A stretch of 64,000 nucleotides of DNA, from positions 1 through 64,000 of the forward strand of contig JAQXHC010000035.1 of NCBI GenBank assembly GCA_029007035.1, written 5' to 3'. The position numbers were made by a program, and so were the translations under genes. The notes beneath the pieces are model-generated. The model worked only from the letters and a program-made list of their open reading frames with translations, searched no databases and had not been told where the DNA came from. Shown in pieces: positions 1 through 9,054 of the stretch (positions are counted from its first letter, which is position 1; every line of letters begins with the position of its first letter). This stretch comes from Oscillospiraceae bacterium. Its GTDB lineage: Bacteria; Bacillota; Clostridia; Oscillospirales; Ruminococcaceae.

Positions 1-1
1 T

Positions 2-37
2 AAAACCGCCAAAGCCATATCGGCTTCGGCGGTTTTA
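2..37. terminator. hairpin terminator-like stem (AAAACCGCC AAAGCC atatc GGCTT c GGCGGTTTT)
   Basis: Near-perfect inverted repeat with A/T-rich flanks at the window edge. Confidence 0.6.
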
Positions 38-86
38 CAATATATTACTTCCTGAAAAACAAGATGTTATTAATCAAAACAACAAT

Positions 87-123
87 AAGGCATTCACCAA
101 ACGATGAATGCCTTGATTTTTGT
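87..123. terminator. terminator hairpin downstream of rpsI (aaggcattca/tgaatgcctt)
   Basis: 10-bp perfect stem, T-rich on both sides, located 3' of rplM-rpsI. Confidence 0.65.
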
Positions 124-229
124 AAGTTACCCGTTAGTTACCGTACGAAATTCACCATGTTTCAGATAAACCCAAACCGAATAAAACAGCGTAAATACGT
201 GATTTTTAATGCTTCCAGAAGGGATAAAA

Positions 230-631
230 TTATCTCTTGCTGAACTGCGGTGCACGACGTGCAGCCTTGAGACCGTACTTCTTTCTTTCCTTCATACGAG
301 GATCACGAGTGATGAAGCCTGCCTTCTTGAGAACGGGACGAAGTTCTGCATCAAATTCGAGGAGAGCACGTGTAATACCGTGTCTGATAGCACCTGCCTG
401 ACCGGTAACGCCGCCGCCTGCAACGGTGCATACAACGTCGAACTTGTCGAGGTTATCGGTAAGAGCGAGGGGCTGACGAACGATGAGCTTGAGAGTATCA
501 AGACCGAAATAATTGTCGATATCTCTGCCATTGATCGTAACATTGCCCGAACCGGGATAGATTCTGACTCTTGCAACGGAGTGCTTTCTTCTGCCTGTTC
601 CGTAGTAGTATTTAACTTTTGATTCGTACAT
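230..631 (-). CDS. rpsI: 30S ribosomal protein S9
   Basis: [29 protein letters not shown] ... [24 protein letters not shown] is the classic S9 sequence. Confidence 0.98.
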   Translation of the reverse strand: MYESKVKYYYGTGRRKHSVARVRIYPGSGNVTINGRDIDNYFGLDTLKLIVRQPLALTDNLDKFDVVCTVAGGGVTGQAGAIRHGITRALLEFDAELRPVLKKAGFITRDPRMKERKKYGLKAARRAPQFSKR

Positions 632-650
632 AATAAAGCGCCTCCTTTAA

Positions 651-1079
651 TCAGTTCTCGTAAGCGACGGGCTTCTGAGCCTCGTGCTTGTGGTTAGCGT
701 CCTTGTATGCCTTGAGTCTCTTGATCTGAGCTCTGCCAAGGGAGTTATTGGGGAGCATACCGTTTACAGCGATAGTCATTGCTCTGTCAGCCTGATCAGC
801 CATCATATCCTTGTATGAAATGGACTTGAGTCCGCCGATCCAGCCTGTGTGCCAGTAATATTTCTTGTTCTCGAGCTTCTTGCCGGTGAGAACAGCCTTG
901 GCGCAGTTGATAACGATAACATGGTCGCCGCAGTCTACGTTGGGAGTGTAAGTGGGTTTATGCTTGCCTCTGAGAATGTGAGCTGCCTTTGCTGCAACAC
1001 GACCGAGAGGCTGTCCCTCTGCATCGAGGATATACCAGGTACGGTTAATTTCCTGGGGTTTAGCCAGTGTTGTTGACAT
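651..1079 (-). CDS. rplM: 50S ribosomal protein L13
   Basis: WYILDAEGQPLGRVAAKAAHILRGKHKPTYTPNVDCGDHVIVINC motif; paired with rpsI. Confidence 0.98.
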   Translation of the reverse strand: MSTTLAKPQEINRTWYILDAEGQPLGRVAAKAAHILRGKHKPTYTPNVDCGDHVIVINCAKAVLTGKKLENKKYYWHTGWIGGLKSISYKDMMADQADRAMTIAVNGMLPNNSLGRAQIKRLKAYKDANHKHEAQKPVAYEN

Positions 1080-1108
1080 ATTGTCTTCCTCCGTTTTAAT
1101 AGATTTTC

Positions 1109-1155
1109 GTCGGGAACGTGTCAGCTCAGCGGCTGAATATCTTCAGTTTCCCGAC
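1109..1155 (-). promoter_or_regulatory. putative L13 (rplM) mRNA leader structure
   Basis: Between promoter and rplM RBS: GTCGGGAA...TTCCCGAC 8-bp perfect stem enclosing a CTGAAgataTTCAG mini-hairpin (minus-strand RNA). Confidence 0.5.
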
Positions 1156-1167
1156 AGCGCAAGATAT

Positions 1168-1196
1168 ATTATACAGCATGCCGGACGGTTTGTCAA
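1168..1196 (-). promoter_or_regulatory. consensus sigma-A promoter for rplM-rpsI (TTGACA-17-TATAAT)
   Basis: Minus strand reads TTGACA aaccgtccggcatgctg TATAAT; both hexamers exact, 17-bp spacer. Confidence 0.85.
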
Positions 1197-1298
1197 CAGC
1201 AAAATTGCCGATTTTTTAATTTATATCCCTATCGCGCTTGTTTTCTCTCTCGTTTTCTCGTTTTCTCTCGTTTTCTTAAAAATCATTTTAATTTTATG

Positions 1299-1333
1299 AA
1301 AAAAGAGCATCTCATATTGAAATGCTCTTTTTT
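1299..1333. terminator. bidirectional terminator (aaaaaagagcat...atgctctttttt)
   Basis: Perfect 12-bp inverted repeat with A/T tracts. Confidence 0.8.
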
Positions 1334-1348
1334 ATGTCTGTTATTATT

Positions 1349-2182
1349 TTATTTCTGTCCGCTTCTTGTAAGAATGGTATCTGTATAGGTGCTGAGGTCT
1401 TCACGGATAGTATCCATATCTATACCGGTTGTATATGGTTCGTAATAATCCAGTACTGCCTCAGAAAGGTCTAATACTGCTGAGAATACATTATATGGTC
1501 CCATTGCAGTCGCTACCACATCATCATAAAGCAAGCCGTCTTCAAAATCGTCAATAGCGCTTTGTAAATCTACTTTGCTTACAACTCCGGTCATTTTGGA
1601 TAATTCAGATGAAATATCCACACAATAGCTATAAAGAGTAGAAGTACTGCTGGTATACTGCATCAGCTGAACAGTTTCAGTCATACTTGTCACAGCGTCA
1701 CCGTCTGTTCTCAGATTCTTGTCTATTGTGTTGCACTTTTCAAAAAGCGAGTCCACCTTTTCGCCTAAAGCTTCATATTGGATAAATTCATCTGCTTCTT
1801 CGGGCGTATTTTCAATTTCTGTCATTATTTCCCTGACAGCCTCATAGCTGCTTTTAAGTCCGTCTGCACTGGACAGATTTATAGTCAGCGCATCAATTTT
1901 TTCATTTATAGAACCGGAAAGTTCCTCTGAATATTTTTTTCTGCCGTCTATAAGGTTATCGATTCTTTTCTTGTCAACATCTTTTTTATCTTCCTCAGAT
2001 AAATTGTCATAAAGTTCGTTTGCGGAAGATATCTGTTCTTCAATTTCCGGAGTGTATTCATCCGGCAGAGCATTTATTGCGTTCTGTGCAGACTTTGCAG
2101 CATCTGACATTCCACAGCCGCTCAGGATTGCAGCTCCCATGATAACCCCTGAAAATAATGCTATAAATTTCCTCTTAGTCAT
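1349..2182 (-). CDS. predicted lipoprotein of unknown function (coiled/helical)
   Basis: MTKRKFIALFSGVIMGAAILSGCG lipobox; ATG with upstream CAGGAG. Confidence 0.75.
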   Translation of the reverse strand: MTKRKFIALFSGVIMGAAILSGCGMSDAAKSAQNAINALPDEYTPEIEEQISSANELYDNLSEEDKKDVDKKRIDNLIDGRKKYSEELSGSINEKIDALTINLSSADGLKSSYEAVREIMTEIENTPEEADEFIQYEALGEKVDSLFEKCNTIDKNLRTDGDAVTSMTETVQLMQYTSSTSTLYSYCVDISSELSKMTGVVSKVDLQSAIDDFEDGLLYDDVVATAMGPYNVFSAVLDLSEAVLDYYEPYTTGIDMDTIREDLSTYTDTILTRSGQK

Positions 2183-2207
2183 TTTTTCTTTCACTCCTGT
2201 TTTGTTA

Positions 2208-2621
2208 TTATTTGTTTTCCTGTCTTTTTGCGATTGCTTTAAAAAGGCTTAAACCGAAAAATGCAATCATAAAGATACCTGTGCAAATCAGAAAAGCATT
2301 TGCGAATTTCTCCATAACACCTCCCAGAACTATTATATTTCCTGCGGCTGCTTTTGTGGCAGCGTATATCTCTGTGTAAAAATCTGCTCCGAATGTGATT
2401 TTGCGAAGGTAATCGTAGTCATAAAAATTTATACCGTATATTCCCGATATCAGTGAACATATACCTGCTGCCTGGCCGATAATACAGTAAATAACCTGCA
2501 TTATAAACGGAATCTTGTTTGTCCGGCCGGCAGATATTGCTGACGGGCTGTTATCACATTTACAGAACTCGCATACTGTGTCTTCCGGTCTCATTTCTTT
2601 TCCGCAATTTTTGCAAAACAT
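2208..2621 (-). CDS. zinc-ribbon membrane protein
   Basis: MFCKNCGKEMRPEDTVCEFCKCD CxxC...CxxC ribbon followed by hydrophobic segments. Confidence 0.75.
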   Translation of the reverse strand: MFCKNCGKEMRPEDTVCEFCKCDNSPSAISAGRTNKIPFIMQVIYCIIGQAAGICSLISGIYGINFYDYDYLRKITFGADFYTEIYAATKAAAGNIIVLGGVMEKFANAFLICTGIFMIAFFGLSLFKAIAKRQENK

Positions 2622-2651
2622 AATCTTTTCCTCCAATTATTTTTATTAATT

Positions 2652-2665
2652 AGTCATATATGACT
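2652..2665. promoter_or_regulatory. operator-like palindrome AGTCATATATGACT
   Basis: 14-bp perfect palindrome between the divergent zinc-ribbon and XRE genes; core recurs at 2715-2726 and 2748-2758. Confidence 0.55.
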
Positions 2666-2698
2666 GATTATAATATATTACAATCTAATAAGATTAAT

Positions 2699-2726
2699 TT
2701 GTCAAGAAAAAACAATCATATATGAT
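2699..2726 (+). promoter_or_regulatory. promoter of XRE gene with overlapping palindrome ATCATATATGAT (2715-2726)
   Basis: TTGTCA-16-TATGAT; the -10 hexamer lies within the palindrome. Confidence 0.55.
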
Positions 2727-2754
2727 AAAATTTCACATGAAAGGAGTGTCATAT

Positions 2755-3087
2755 ATGGCTTTTTATCAGAGAATAAGAGATTTAAGAGAGGATTCGGACA
2801 AAACCCAGACGGATTTGGCTGAGTACCTCGGCACAACGGCGCAGTACTACGGAAAATACGAAAAGGGAGAGAGGGAACTGCCTTTTTCAAGAGCGATACA
2901 GCTTGCGGACTACTATAATGTAAGCCTTGACTATCTTGCGGGTCGAAAAAACTATAACGGACATCTGACTTCAGAGGAGGAAGAACTGATATGCTCATGG
3001 CGTTCACTTTCGGAGCGCAGTCGGGGAAAAGTGGAATATCTAATGGCAGAGCTTGCACAGCAGGAGACAAAAAAAGCCGGTGCATGA
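2755..3087 (+). CDS. XRE-family helix-turn-helix transcriptional regulator
   Basis: YQRIRDLREDSDKTQTDLAEYLGTTAQYYGKYEKGERELPFSRAIQLADYYNVSLDYLAGR; RBS AAAGGAG at 2740. Confidence 0.92.
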   Translation: MAFYQRIRDLREDSDKTQTDLAEYLGTTAQYYGKYEKGERELPFSRAIQLADYYNVSLDYLAGRKNYNGHLTSEEEELICSWRSLSERSRGKVEYLMAELAQQETKKAGA

Positions 3088-3185
3088 TTAAAATGAAATG
3101 CAGAATCTGAAATTAATTCAGTTTTTTTGAATGAATAAAAAATTATGAACAATTCTAATTCATGACGATTTTATCAAGATAAATA

Positions 3186-3226
3186 AAAAATCCACTGAAA
3201 GAGTATATTTCTCTCAGTGGATTTTT
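3186..3226. terminator. bidirectional terminator between XRE and metH-like genes
   Basis: aaaaatccactgaaagag/ctctcagtggattttt inverted repeat. Confidence 0.8.
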
Positions 3227-3317
3227 CTTTAGAGTTTATCTGTATCATATTTATGGCACCCGGTATCTCCTGTATATTTACATGAGCAGATATCAGGCAC
3301 TGCGCAGAATCCCGGAT

Positions 3318-5699
3318 TTACCGGTATATTTCAGAAGCTATATCAGCTGTACGCTTGGCGTCTTTGGCATAGTAGTCAGCATTGATGCTTTTGGCATAAG
3401 ATTCAGTCAGAACCGCTCCTCCAACCACAGTTTTACAGTCCGGGTATTCCCTGTTCAGCAGGGCAACAGTCTCCGCCATTGCTCCGAGAGTAGTGGTCAT
3501 GAGCGCAGAAAGACCCACGAGCTTTACCTTATGCTCGATTGCGGCATCGACGATCACACGGCTGTCCACATCTCTTCCCAGATCAATTACCGTGAAGCCA
3601 TAGCTTTCCAGCAAAACCTTGACAATATTTTTTCCTATGTCATGAATATCGCCTTTAACCGTCGCAAGAACAACCTTGCCCTTTGAGATATCACCTGCCG
3701 ACACTGATGAAAGCTTCTCCTTGATCACCTCGAAGCACGCCTGTGCCGACTCGGCGGTGAGTATGAGCTGAGGCAGGAAAATAATCCCTTTTTCAAACTT
3801 CTCGCCTACACGGTCGAGAGCAGGTATAAGACAGTTATTGATAATCTCCATTGGGTCGGATTCATCGGCGAGAGCCTTCACCGCGCTGACTGCATTTTTT
3901 TTGAGTCCGCTTTCCACAGCGCTGATCAGAGCCTGTGCCTTATCGGCAGGAGCGGGATCAGCTGATGTCTTCGGAGATTCGGAAGCGGCTGTATTCGCAT
4001 AGTGACCGATATAGGCCGCGGAATTCCGGTCGATGCCCGCAAGCACGCGGTAACCATGAACAGCTCCGATAATTGAGGGGATATTCGGATTTATAATCGG
4101 CAAATCGAGTCCGCTGTGCAGAGCCATTGTAAGGAATGTCCGGTTGAGCAGTTCCCTCTCGGGCAGTCCGAAAGAAATATTTGACACACCAAGAACGGTT
4201 TTCAGTCCGAGCTTTTCTTTGACCATTTTCAAAGCTTTCAGCGTTTCGGCAGCTCCGTCCTGTTCAGCGGAAACGGTCAGCGTAAGGCAGTCGATATAAA
4301 CGTCCTCCTTTGGAATTCCATACTCCTCGGCACGACAAAGTATCCGCTCTGCGATGGCGAATCTGCCCTCGGCTGTTTTAGGAATTCCGCCCTTGTCAAG
4401 AGTCAGTCCGACAACCGCAGCTCCGTATTTTTTAACAAGGGGAAGAATAGTTTTCAGTGAGTCCTCCTCGCCGTTAACGGAATTGACAATAGGCTTGCCG
4501 TTATATATTCTTAGTCCGGCTTCGAGCACTTCGGGAATGGTCGAATCGAGCTGAAGCGGAACATCATAAACAGACTGAATCGCCTTCACCGCACTGACCA
4601 TCATAGCCTTTTCATCGATTTCGGGAAGTCCCACGTTGACATCAAGTATTTCCGCGCCCGAACCGACCTGCTCCGCCGCCTGACCGACGATATAATCAAG
4701 GTCGTTTTCGGCGAGAGCCTGCTTGAATCGTTTTTTGCCTGTGGGATTGATTCGCTCTCCGATAACGCGCGGTCCGTCAATTTCAACAAATGTCACCGAA
4801 GAACAGACTCCCGATCGCCGCGGAGCGGTTCTCGGAGTATATTCAAGCTCTGAAAGAGCCTCGCGGACTGCGGCAATGTGAGCCGGAGTAGTACCGCAGC
4901 AGCCTCCGATAATTTTAACACCTGCCTCTGCAAGCTTAACCGCACTCTCCGCAAACTGCTCCGGAGTTACGTTGAATTTATTTGTGACCGGGTCGGGAAG
5001 CCCTGCGTTAGGCTTGGCAATTACCGGAAGCGTCGTTAATCTGCATATTTTTTCCGTAACGGGAAGAAGCTCGTCCGGACCGAGAGAGCAGTTCACGCCC
5101 AGAGCATCCGCCCCCAGCCCCTCAAGAACCGCCGTCATGCACTCGGGAGGAACTCCGAGAAAGGTCCGCATATTTTCCTCAAACGTCATAGTCACCATAA
5201 CAGGCAGGTCGGAATTCTCCTTTGCCGCAAGAAGAGCAGCCTTTACCTCATAGAGGTCGGACATGGTTTCAATAACGATAACATCTGCATTTCTGCCTGC
5301 AATGACGATTTCTCTGAAGCAGTCATAGGCTTCCTCAAAGCTCAGTGAGCCGGAGGGTTCAAGAAGCTGCCCAGTCGGACCGATGTCGAGAGCGACAAGG
5401 GCCTTTCCCTCCGATGCTTTCCGGGCATTTTCGATTCCCGCTTCGATAAGCTGTGCCGGAGTATATCCGCAGCCTGCGGTTTTATATCGGTTGACTCCGA
5501 ATGTATTTGCATAAATTATATCCGCGCCGCTTTCGGCATACTGCCGGTGAATGTCCATAACAGGTGACGGATTTTCCACGTTCAGCAGCTCGGGAATATG
5601 CCCTGCCGATATTCCTGCGGACTGAAGCATCGTACCCATTCCGCCGTCAAGATAAACAAAACCGCTGCCGTCAAGAAGATTATAAAATTTATCTTTCAT
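3318..5699 (-). CDS. methionine synthase-like protein: homocysteine methyltransferase + pterin-binding + B12-binding domains, no C-terminal activation domain
   Basis: GGMGTMLQSAG..., IIGGCCGTTPAHIA, VIGERINPTGKKRFK, VKGDIHDIGKNIV cobalamin motif; protein stops after the B12 domain. Confidence 0.92.
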   Translation of the reverse strand: MKDKFYNLLDGSGFVYLDGGMGTMLQSAGISAGHIPELLNVENPSPVMDIHRQYAESGADIIYANTFGVNRYKTAGCGYTPAQLIEAGIENARKASEGKALVALDIGPTGQLLEPSGSLSFEEAYDCFREIVIAGRNADVIVIETMSDLYEVKAALLAAKENSDLPVMVTMTFEENMRTFLGVPPECMTAVLEGLGADALGVNCSLGPDELLPVTEKICRLTTLPVIAKPNAGLPDPVTNKFNVTPEQFAESAVKLAEAGVKIIGGCCGTTPAHIAAVREALSELEYTPRTAPRRSGVCSSVTFVEIDGPRVIGERINPTGKKRFKQALAENDLDYIVGQAAEQVGSGAEILDVNVGLPEIDEKAMMVSAVKAIQSVYDVPLQLDSTIPEVLEAGLRIYNGKPIVNSVNGEEDSLKTILPLVKKYGAAVVGLTLDKGGIPKTAEGRFAIAERILCRAEEYGIPKEDVYIDCLTLTVSAEQDGAAETLKALKMVKEKLGLKTVLGVSNISFGLPERELLNRTFLTMALHSGLDLPIINPNIPSIIGAVHGYRVLAGIDRNSAAYIGHYANTAASESPKTSADPAPADKAQALISAVESGLKKNAVSAVKALADESDPMEIINNCLIPALDRVGEKFEKGIIFLPQLILTAESAQACFEVIKEKLSSVSAGDISKGKVVLATVKGDIHDIGKNIVKVLLESYGFTVIDLGRDVDSRVIVDAAIEHKVKLVGLSALMTTTLGAMAETVALLNREYPDCKTVVGGAVLTESYAKSINADYYAKDAKRTADIASEIYR

Positions 5700-5714
5700 A
5701 CCGCACCTCCGCAG

Positions 5715-6824
5715 TTAATTGAAGTTGCCGAGAAATCTGAAATATTCAAGATTATTCGCCATGTCGTTGAGCAGCAGTCTGACCTCGTTATCAGAGATAT
5801 TTCCGTTAAAATCAAGGTAGAACATAACATCAAAGCTTCCGTCCTTAACAGGGCGGCTCTCAATTTTGCAGAGATTCATGCCGCTTATCATGAATTTTCC
5901 GAGCAGACGGTAAAGGCTTCCCTCTGTATGAGGAATTTTCAGCATAACTGAAATTGTATTCGCACCGGGCATAACCTGAAGTTCACGTGAAATACAGATG
6001 AACTGCGTTCTGTTGAGAGGACTGTCAGCGATGTCCTCAGCAATGACCTTGAGTCCATGACGAGCGGCGCACTCAGGCGAGCATATTGCTGCAAGCTTTT
6101 TGTCGCTTTTTGCTACATAGTCAGCCGCCATGGCTGTGTTTCCGTAGTCAGCAGTCCGCAGTCTGTCGTGAGAAATAAACTCTGAGCACTGGGCAAGAGC
6201 CTGAGGATGAGAACATACACATTCAATCTCGCCGACACTCAGCTCTGTTTTCGCCGCAAGGCAGTGGTTTATGTCAAGGCACAGGGTTTTTACTATATAC
6301 ACCGAGTATTTTCCCATCAGGTCATATACCGCTGCAACCGAACCGGCTGTTGAATTATGAATCGGGACAACTCCATACTGAACCTCGCCGCGCTCTACCG
6401 CTTTGAAAACATCTTCGAAGGTACGCATGAAGCAGAGCTTTTTTTCGCCAAAAAGCTCCCTTGCGGCAGTTTCGGAATTTGCTCCCGAAATGCCCTGACA
6501 GGCTATTGCGCTTGCTGAAGCAAAATCAGGCTCGGTAAAGGTGTACGAACTGCTGTCCTTAACGATTTTCCGGCTTTGCAGACTTTTGCTTATATCCATT
6601 ATCGAAGTAAACAGAGCGGCTGTACCGTTTTCGAGTTCCTTGTCTCCCGTGAGGACACGGATCCGGTCGATCACCTGTTTTTCGCGTCCTCCCTGAAATA
6701 CGGGAAGTCCGTTAGCCTTTTTATAGTCGGCAACACCCTTGCACAGCTCCATCCGCTCAAGAAAAAGATTCAATATCTTTTCGTCGATCTCATCAATTCC
6801 GTCACGCAGTTCCTGTAAACCCAT
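5715..6824 (-). CDS. pheA: bifunctional chorismate mutase / prephenate dehydratase with ACT domain
   Basis: LRDGIDEIDEKILNLFLERMELCKGVADYK (CM II) + GVVPIHNSTAGSV (PDT) + ACT tail; ATG at 6824 preceded by GGAGG. Confidence 0.93.
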   Translation of the reverse strand: MGLQELRDGIDEIDEKILNLFLERMELCKGVADYKKANGLPVFQGGREKQVIDRIRVLTGDKELENGTAALFTSIMDISKSLQSRKIVKDSSSYTFTEPDFASASAIACQGISGANSETAARELFGEKKLCFMRTFEDVFKAVERGEVQYGVVPIHNSTAGSVAAVYDLMGKYSVYIVKTLCLDINHCLAAKTELSVGEIECVCSHPQALAQCSEFISHDRLRTADYGNTAMAADYVAKSDKKLAAICSPECAARHGLKVIAEDIADSPLNRTQFICISRELQVMPGANTISVMLKIPHTEGSLYRLLGKFMISGMNLCKIESRPVKDGSFDVMFYLDFNGNISDNEVRLLLNDMANNLEYFRFLGNFN

Positions 6825-6884
6825 TTTATACCTCCGGTATATACATCCGCTCCGCAATTCAATACAGAAAATAATTACAAGCTG

Positions 6885-6926
6885 TCCCCGCATTTTCGGC
6901 ACAAGCGCTGTTCGGTATTGCCCTAA
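6885..6926. repeat. MITE/REP-like element, truncated copy C (one end: ggtattgccctaa)
   Basis: ccgcattttcggcacaagcgctgttcggtattgccctaa aligns to copy B (12342-12380) with about 6 mismatches over 39 nt. Confidence 0.6.
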
Positions 6927-7097
6927 CAGCTCCGGAGCGATAGAATTATTATTTAGTATATTCTATTGTATCAGAAAATTTTGTAAAAATCAATAAAAAA
7001 ATTATAAATATATTGCAAAATCGGTTCGGAGTATGTTATAATATAATAGAATGGCTGAATATTGTGTGATGAATATTTTAAGAGGATTTTTTTGATT

Positions 7098-7574
7098 ATG
7101 CGAATTCTTGGAATTGACCCCGGATATGCTATAGTCGGCTTCGGAGTTCTGGATTATGACAACGTGAGATTTACTCCGGTTGAGTACGGCGCAGTACTCA
7201 CGGAAGCGGGGACTCCGTTCCCCGAACGGCTCAGAGCTATACACGAGGACATCGAATTCATCTTCGACCGCTTCAGACCCGACTGTATGGCAATTGAAAG
7301 GCTCTATTTCACAACCAATCAGAAAACCGCTATCGACGTTGCTCAGGCAAGGGGAATAACCGTGCTTTCCGCAGCAATAAGGAATATCCCCGTGTCCGAG
7401 TACACCCCGCTTCAGGTTAAGCAGTCGGTAACAGGCTACGGCAAAGCAGAAAAAAAACAGGTTATGGAAATGACCCGTCAGCTTCTTGGACTCGCTCAGA
7501 TTCCCAAACCAGACGATGCTGCTGACGCCCTTGCAATCGCAATCTGTCACGGTCACTCAGTAAGGTTCAGGTGA
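7098..7574 (+). CDS. ruvC: crossover junction endodeoxyribonuclease RuvC
   Basis: MRILGIDPGYAIVGFGVLDYD ... AIERLYFTTNQKTAIDVAQARGI. Confidence 0.97.
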   Translation: MRILGIDPGYAIVGFGVLDYDNVRFTPVEYGAVLTEAGTPFPERLRAIHEDIEFIFDRFRPDCMAIERLYFTTNQKTAIDVAQARGITVLSAAIRNIPVSEYTPLQVKQSVTGYGKAEKKQVMEMTRQLLGLAQIPKPDDAADALAIAICHGHSVRFR

Positions 7575-7621
7575 TTATTCAGCCGGATACACAGAAAACA
7601 ACCGCAAAGAGGTGAAAATAA

Positions 7622-8236
7622 ATGATTTACAGCTTAAAAGGCAAGCTTACCGTCAAAGAGCTTAATTTCGCTGTTATTGAATGCTCGGGAGTCGGATACG
7701 GCTGCCGCACATCATACAACACAGCCTCAAAGCTCGGCGAAATCGGCAGTGAGGCAATGCTGTATACATACCTTTACGTCAGAGAGGACGTTATTGAACT
7801 TTTCGGCTTTTCGTCGCTTCAGGAACTGAACTGCTTCAGACTGCTGATTTCCGTTTCGGGAGTCGGTCCGAAGGCAGCTATATCCATCCTGTCAGACGTT
7901 ACTCCGGAAAAATTCGCATTTCTTGTAGCCTCGGGCGACAGCAAGGCATTCACCGCTACAAAGGGCATAGGAGCAAAAACAGCTCAGCGTATCGTTCTCG
8001 AGCTGAAAGACAAAATAACGGCAGATTCTCTCGGTGGCTCAGTCAGCGCTGATGCCGCAATGTTCAGCGGCTCGGCGGATACGGGAAGTTCCTCCGTTTC
8101 TGAGGCTCTTGAAGCGCTCATGGTGCTTGGCTTCTCACAGGGTGAAGCCGCTCCGGTTCTCGGAAAGCTCGACCCTAATCTCAGTACTCAGGAGCTGATA
8201 AAAGAAACGATGCGCATTATGGCTCAGAAAAAATAG
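7622..8236 (+). CDS. ruvA: Holliday junction branch migration protein RuvA
   Basis: MIYSLKGKLTVKELNFAVIECSGVGYGC..., SGVGPKAAISILS, KGIGAKTAQRIVLELKDK. Confidence 0.97.
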   Translation: MIYSLKGKLTVKELNFAVIECSGVGYGCRTSYNTASKLGEIGSEAMLYTYLYVREDVIELFGFSSLQELNCFRLLISVSGVGPKAAISILSDVTPEKFAFLVASGDSKAFTATKGIGAKTAQRIVLELKDKITADSLGGSVSADAAMFSGSADTGSSSVSEALEALMVLGFSQGEAAPVLGKLDPNLSTQELIKETMRIMAQKK

Positions 8237-8304
8237 AGCATATTCACAAAAAAATACTGACGTCCGTGCAGTTTAAATTTATATAATGAAAGGAAGAAAA
8301 AACC

Positions 8305-9033
8305 ATGAATCTTGATGAATTACTGAAAGCAGCGATAACCGACCCATCCAAACGCTCGGTATTCCTCCAGACGCTCATCAAAAGCGACGTTTACGTAATT
8401 GTAAAAAATCCCGTAAAGCAGTCGAATAATTCCGAGGGCGGAATCCAGCTTGAGCTTATCACAACACAGAACCCCGACGGAGATATTTTTATTCCGTTCT
8501 TTACGAGTTTCCGCGCGCTTCAGCAGTTTGCAAAAAGATATGTTGACTGCTATAAGATAAACTGTCTCAGATTTTTCGACCTGATTCAGTCGGTTTCTGC
8601 AGTGCTGAACCCCAATTCATACGGAAAGGAATTTTCATCGCAGGAAATCAAGAGCATCCTCCTTATCGCTCAGAACCTCAAAATCAAAGCGATTTCCTAT
8701 AACGAAGCGGACATTATAAGCTACCGCCGCTGTGAGCATTCCGTAAGCCATATTACCAAGGCAGCGTCGAAATTCCTTGCAAAGCAGCCGAATGTCGACA
8801 AGGCATATATCCTTGAAATGATCAAGGGCTGCGAAAGACCCCAGATTCTGCTCGTCCTCGATATGATGGGCAGTACAAGAAAGCTCTTTGTGCCTCTTTC
8901 AAAATATCTGTCGAAAATTGTCAAGAGCAATGAGCATCTCTGCTTCATAAGCCTTGAACAGGATATGGGCAAAAAGGCTGCAGCAACGGTTGAGCCGTTC
9001 TATACCCGCAAAAAGAGATACTTTGAAAAATAA
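8305..9033 (+). CDS. SseB-like protein of unknown function
   Basis: SseB N-terminal-like pattern: VYVIVKNP...IFIPFFTSFRALQQF...AVLNPNSYGKEFSSQEIKSIL. Confidence 0.65.
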   Translation: MNLDELLKAAITDPSKRSVFLQTLIKSDVYVIVKNPVKQSNNSEGGIQLELITTQNPDGDIFIPFFTSFRALQQFAKRYVDCYKINCLRFFDLIQSVSAVLNPNSYGKEFSSQEIKSILLIAQNLKIKAISYNEADIISYRRCEHSVSHITKAASKFLAKQPNVDKAYILEMIKGCERPQILLVLDMMGSTRKLFVPLSKYLSKIVKSNEHLCFISLEQDMGKKAAATVEPFYTRKKRYFEK

Positions 9034-9054
9034 TCCGTTCCGGGAGATGATAAA

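Noticed and set aside
209-622. 137-aa plus-strand ORF opposite rpsI
   Set aside because: Antisense shadow of an unmistakable S9 gene; no family resemblance, no RBS context.
1240-1280. Low-complexity (T)CTCGTTTTCT direct repeats
   Set aside because: Short imperfect simple-sequence tract in an intergenic region; no supported function.
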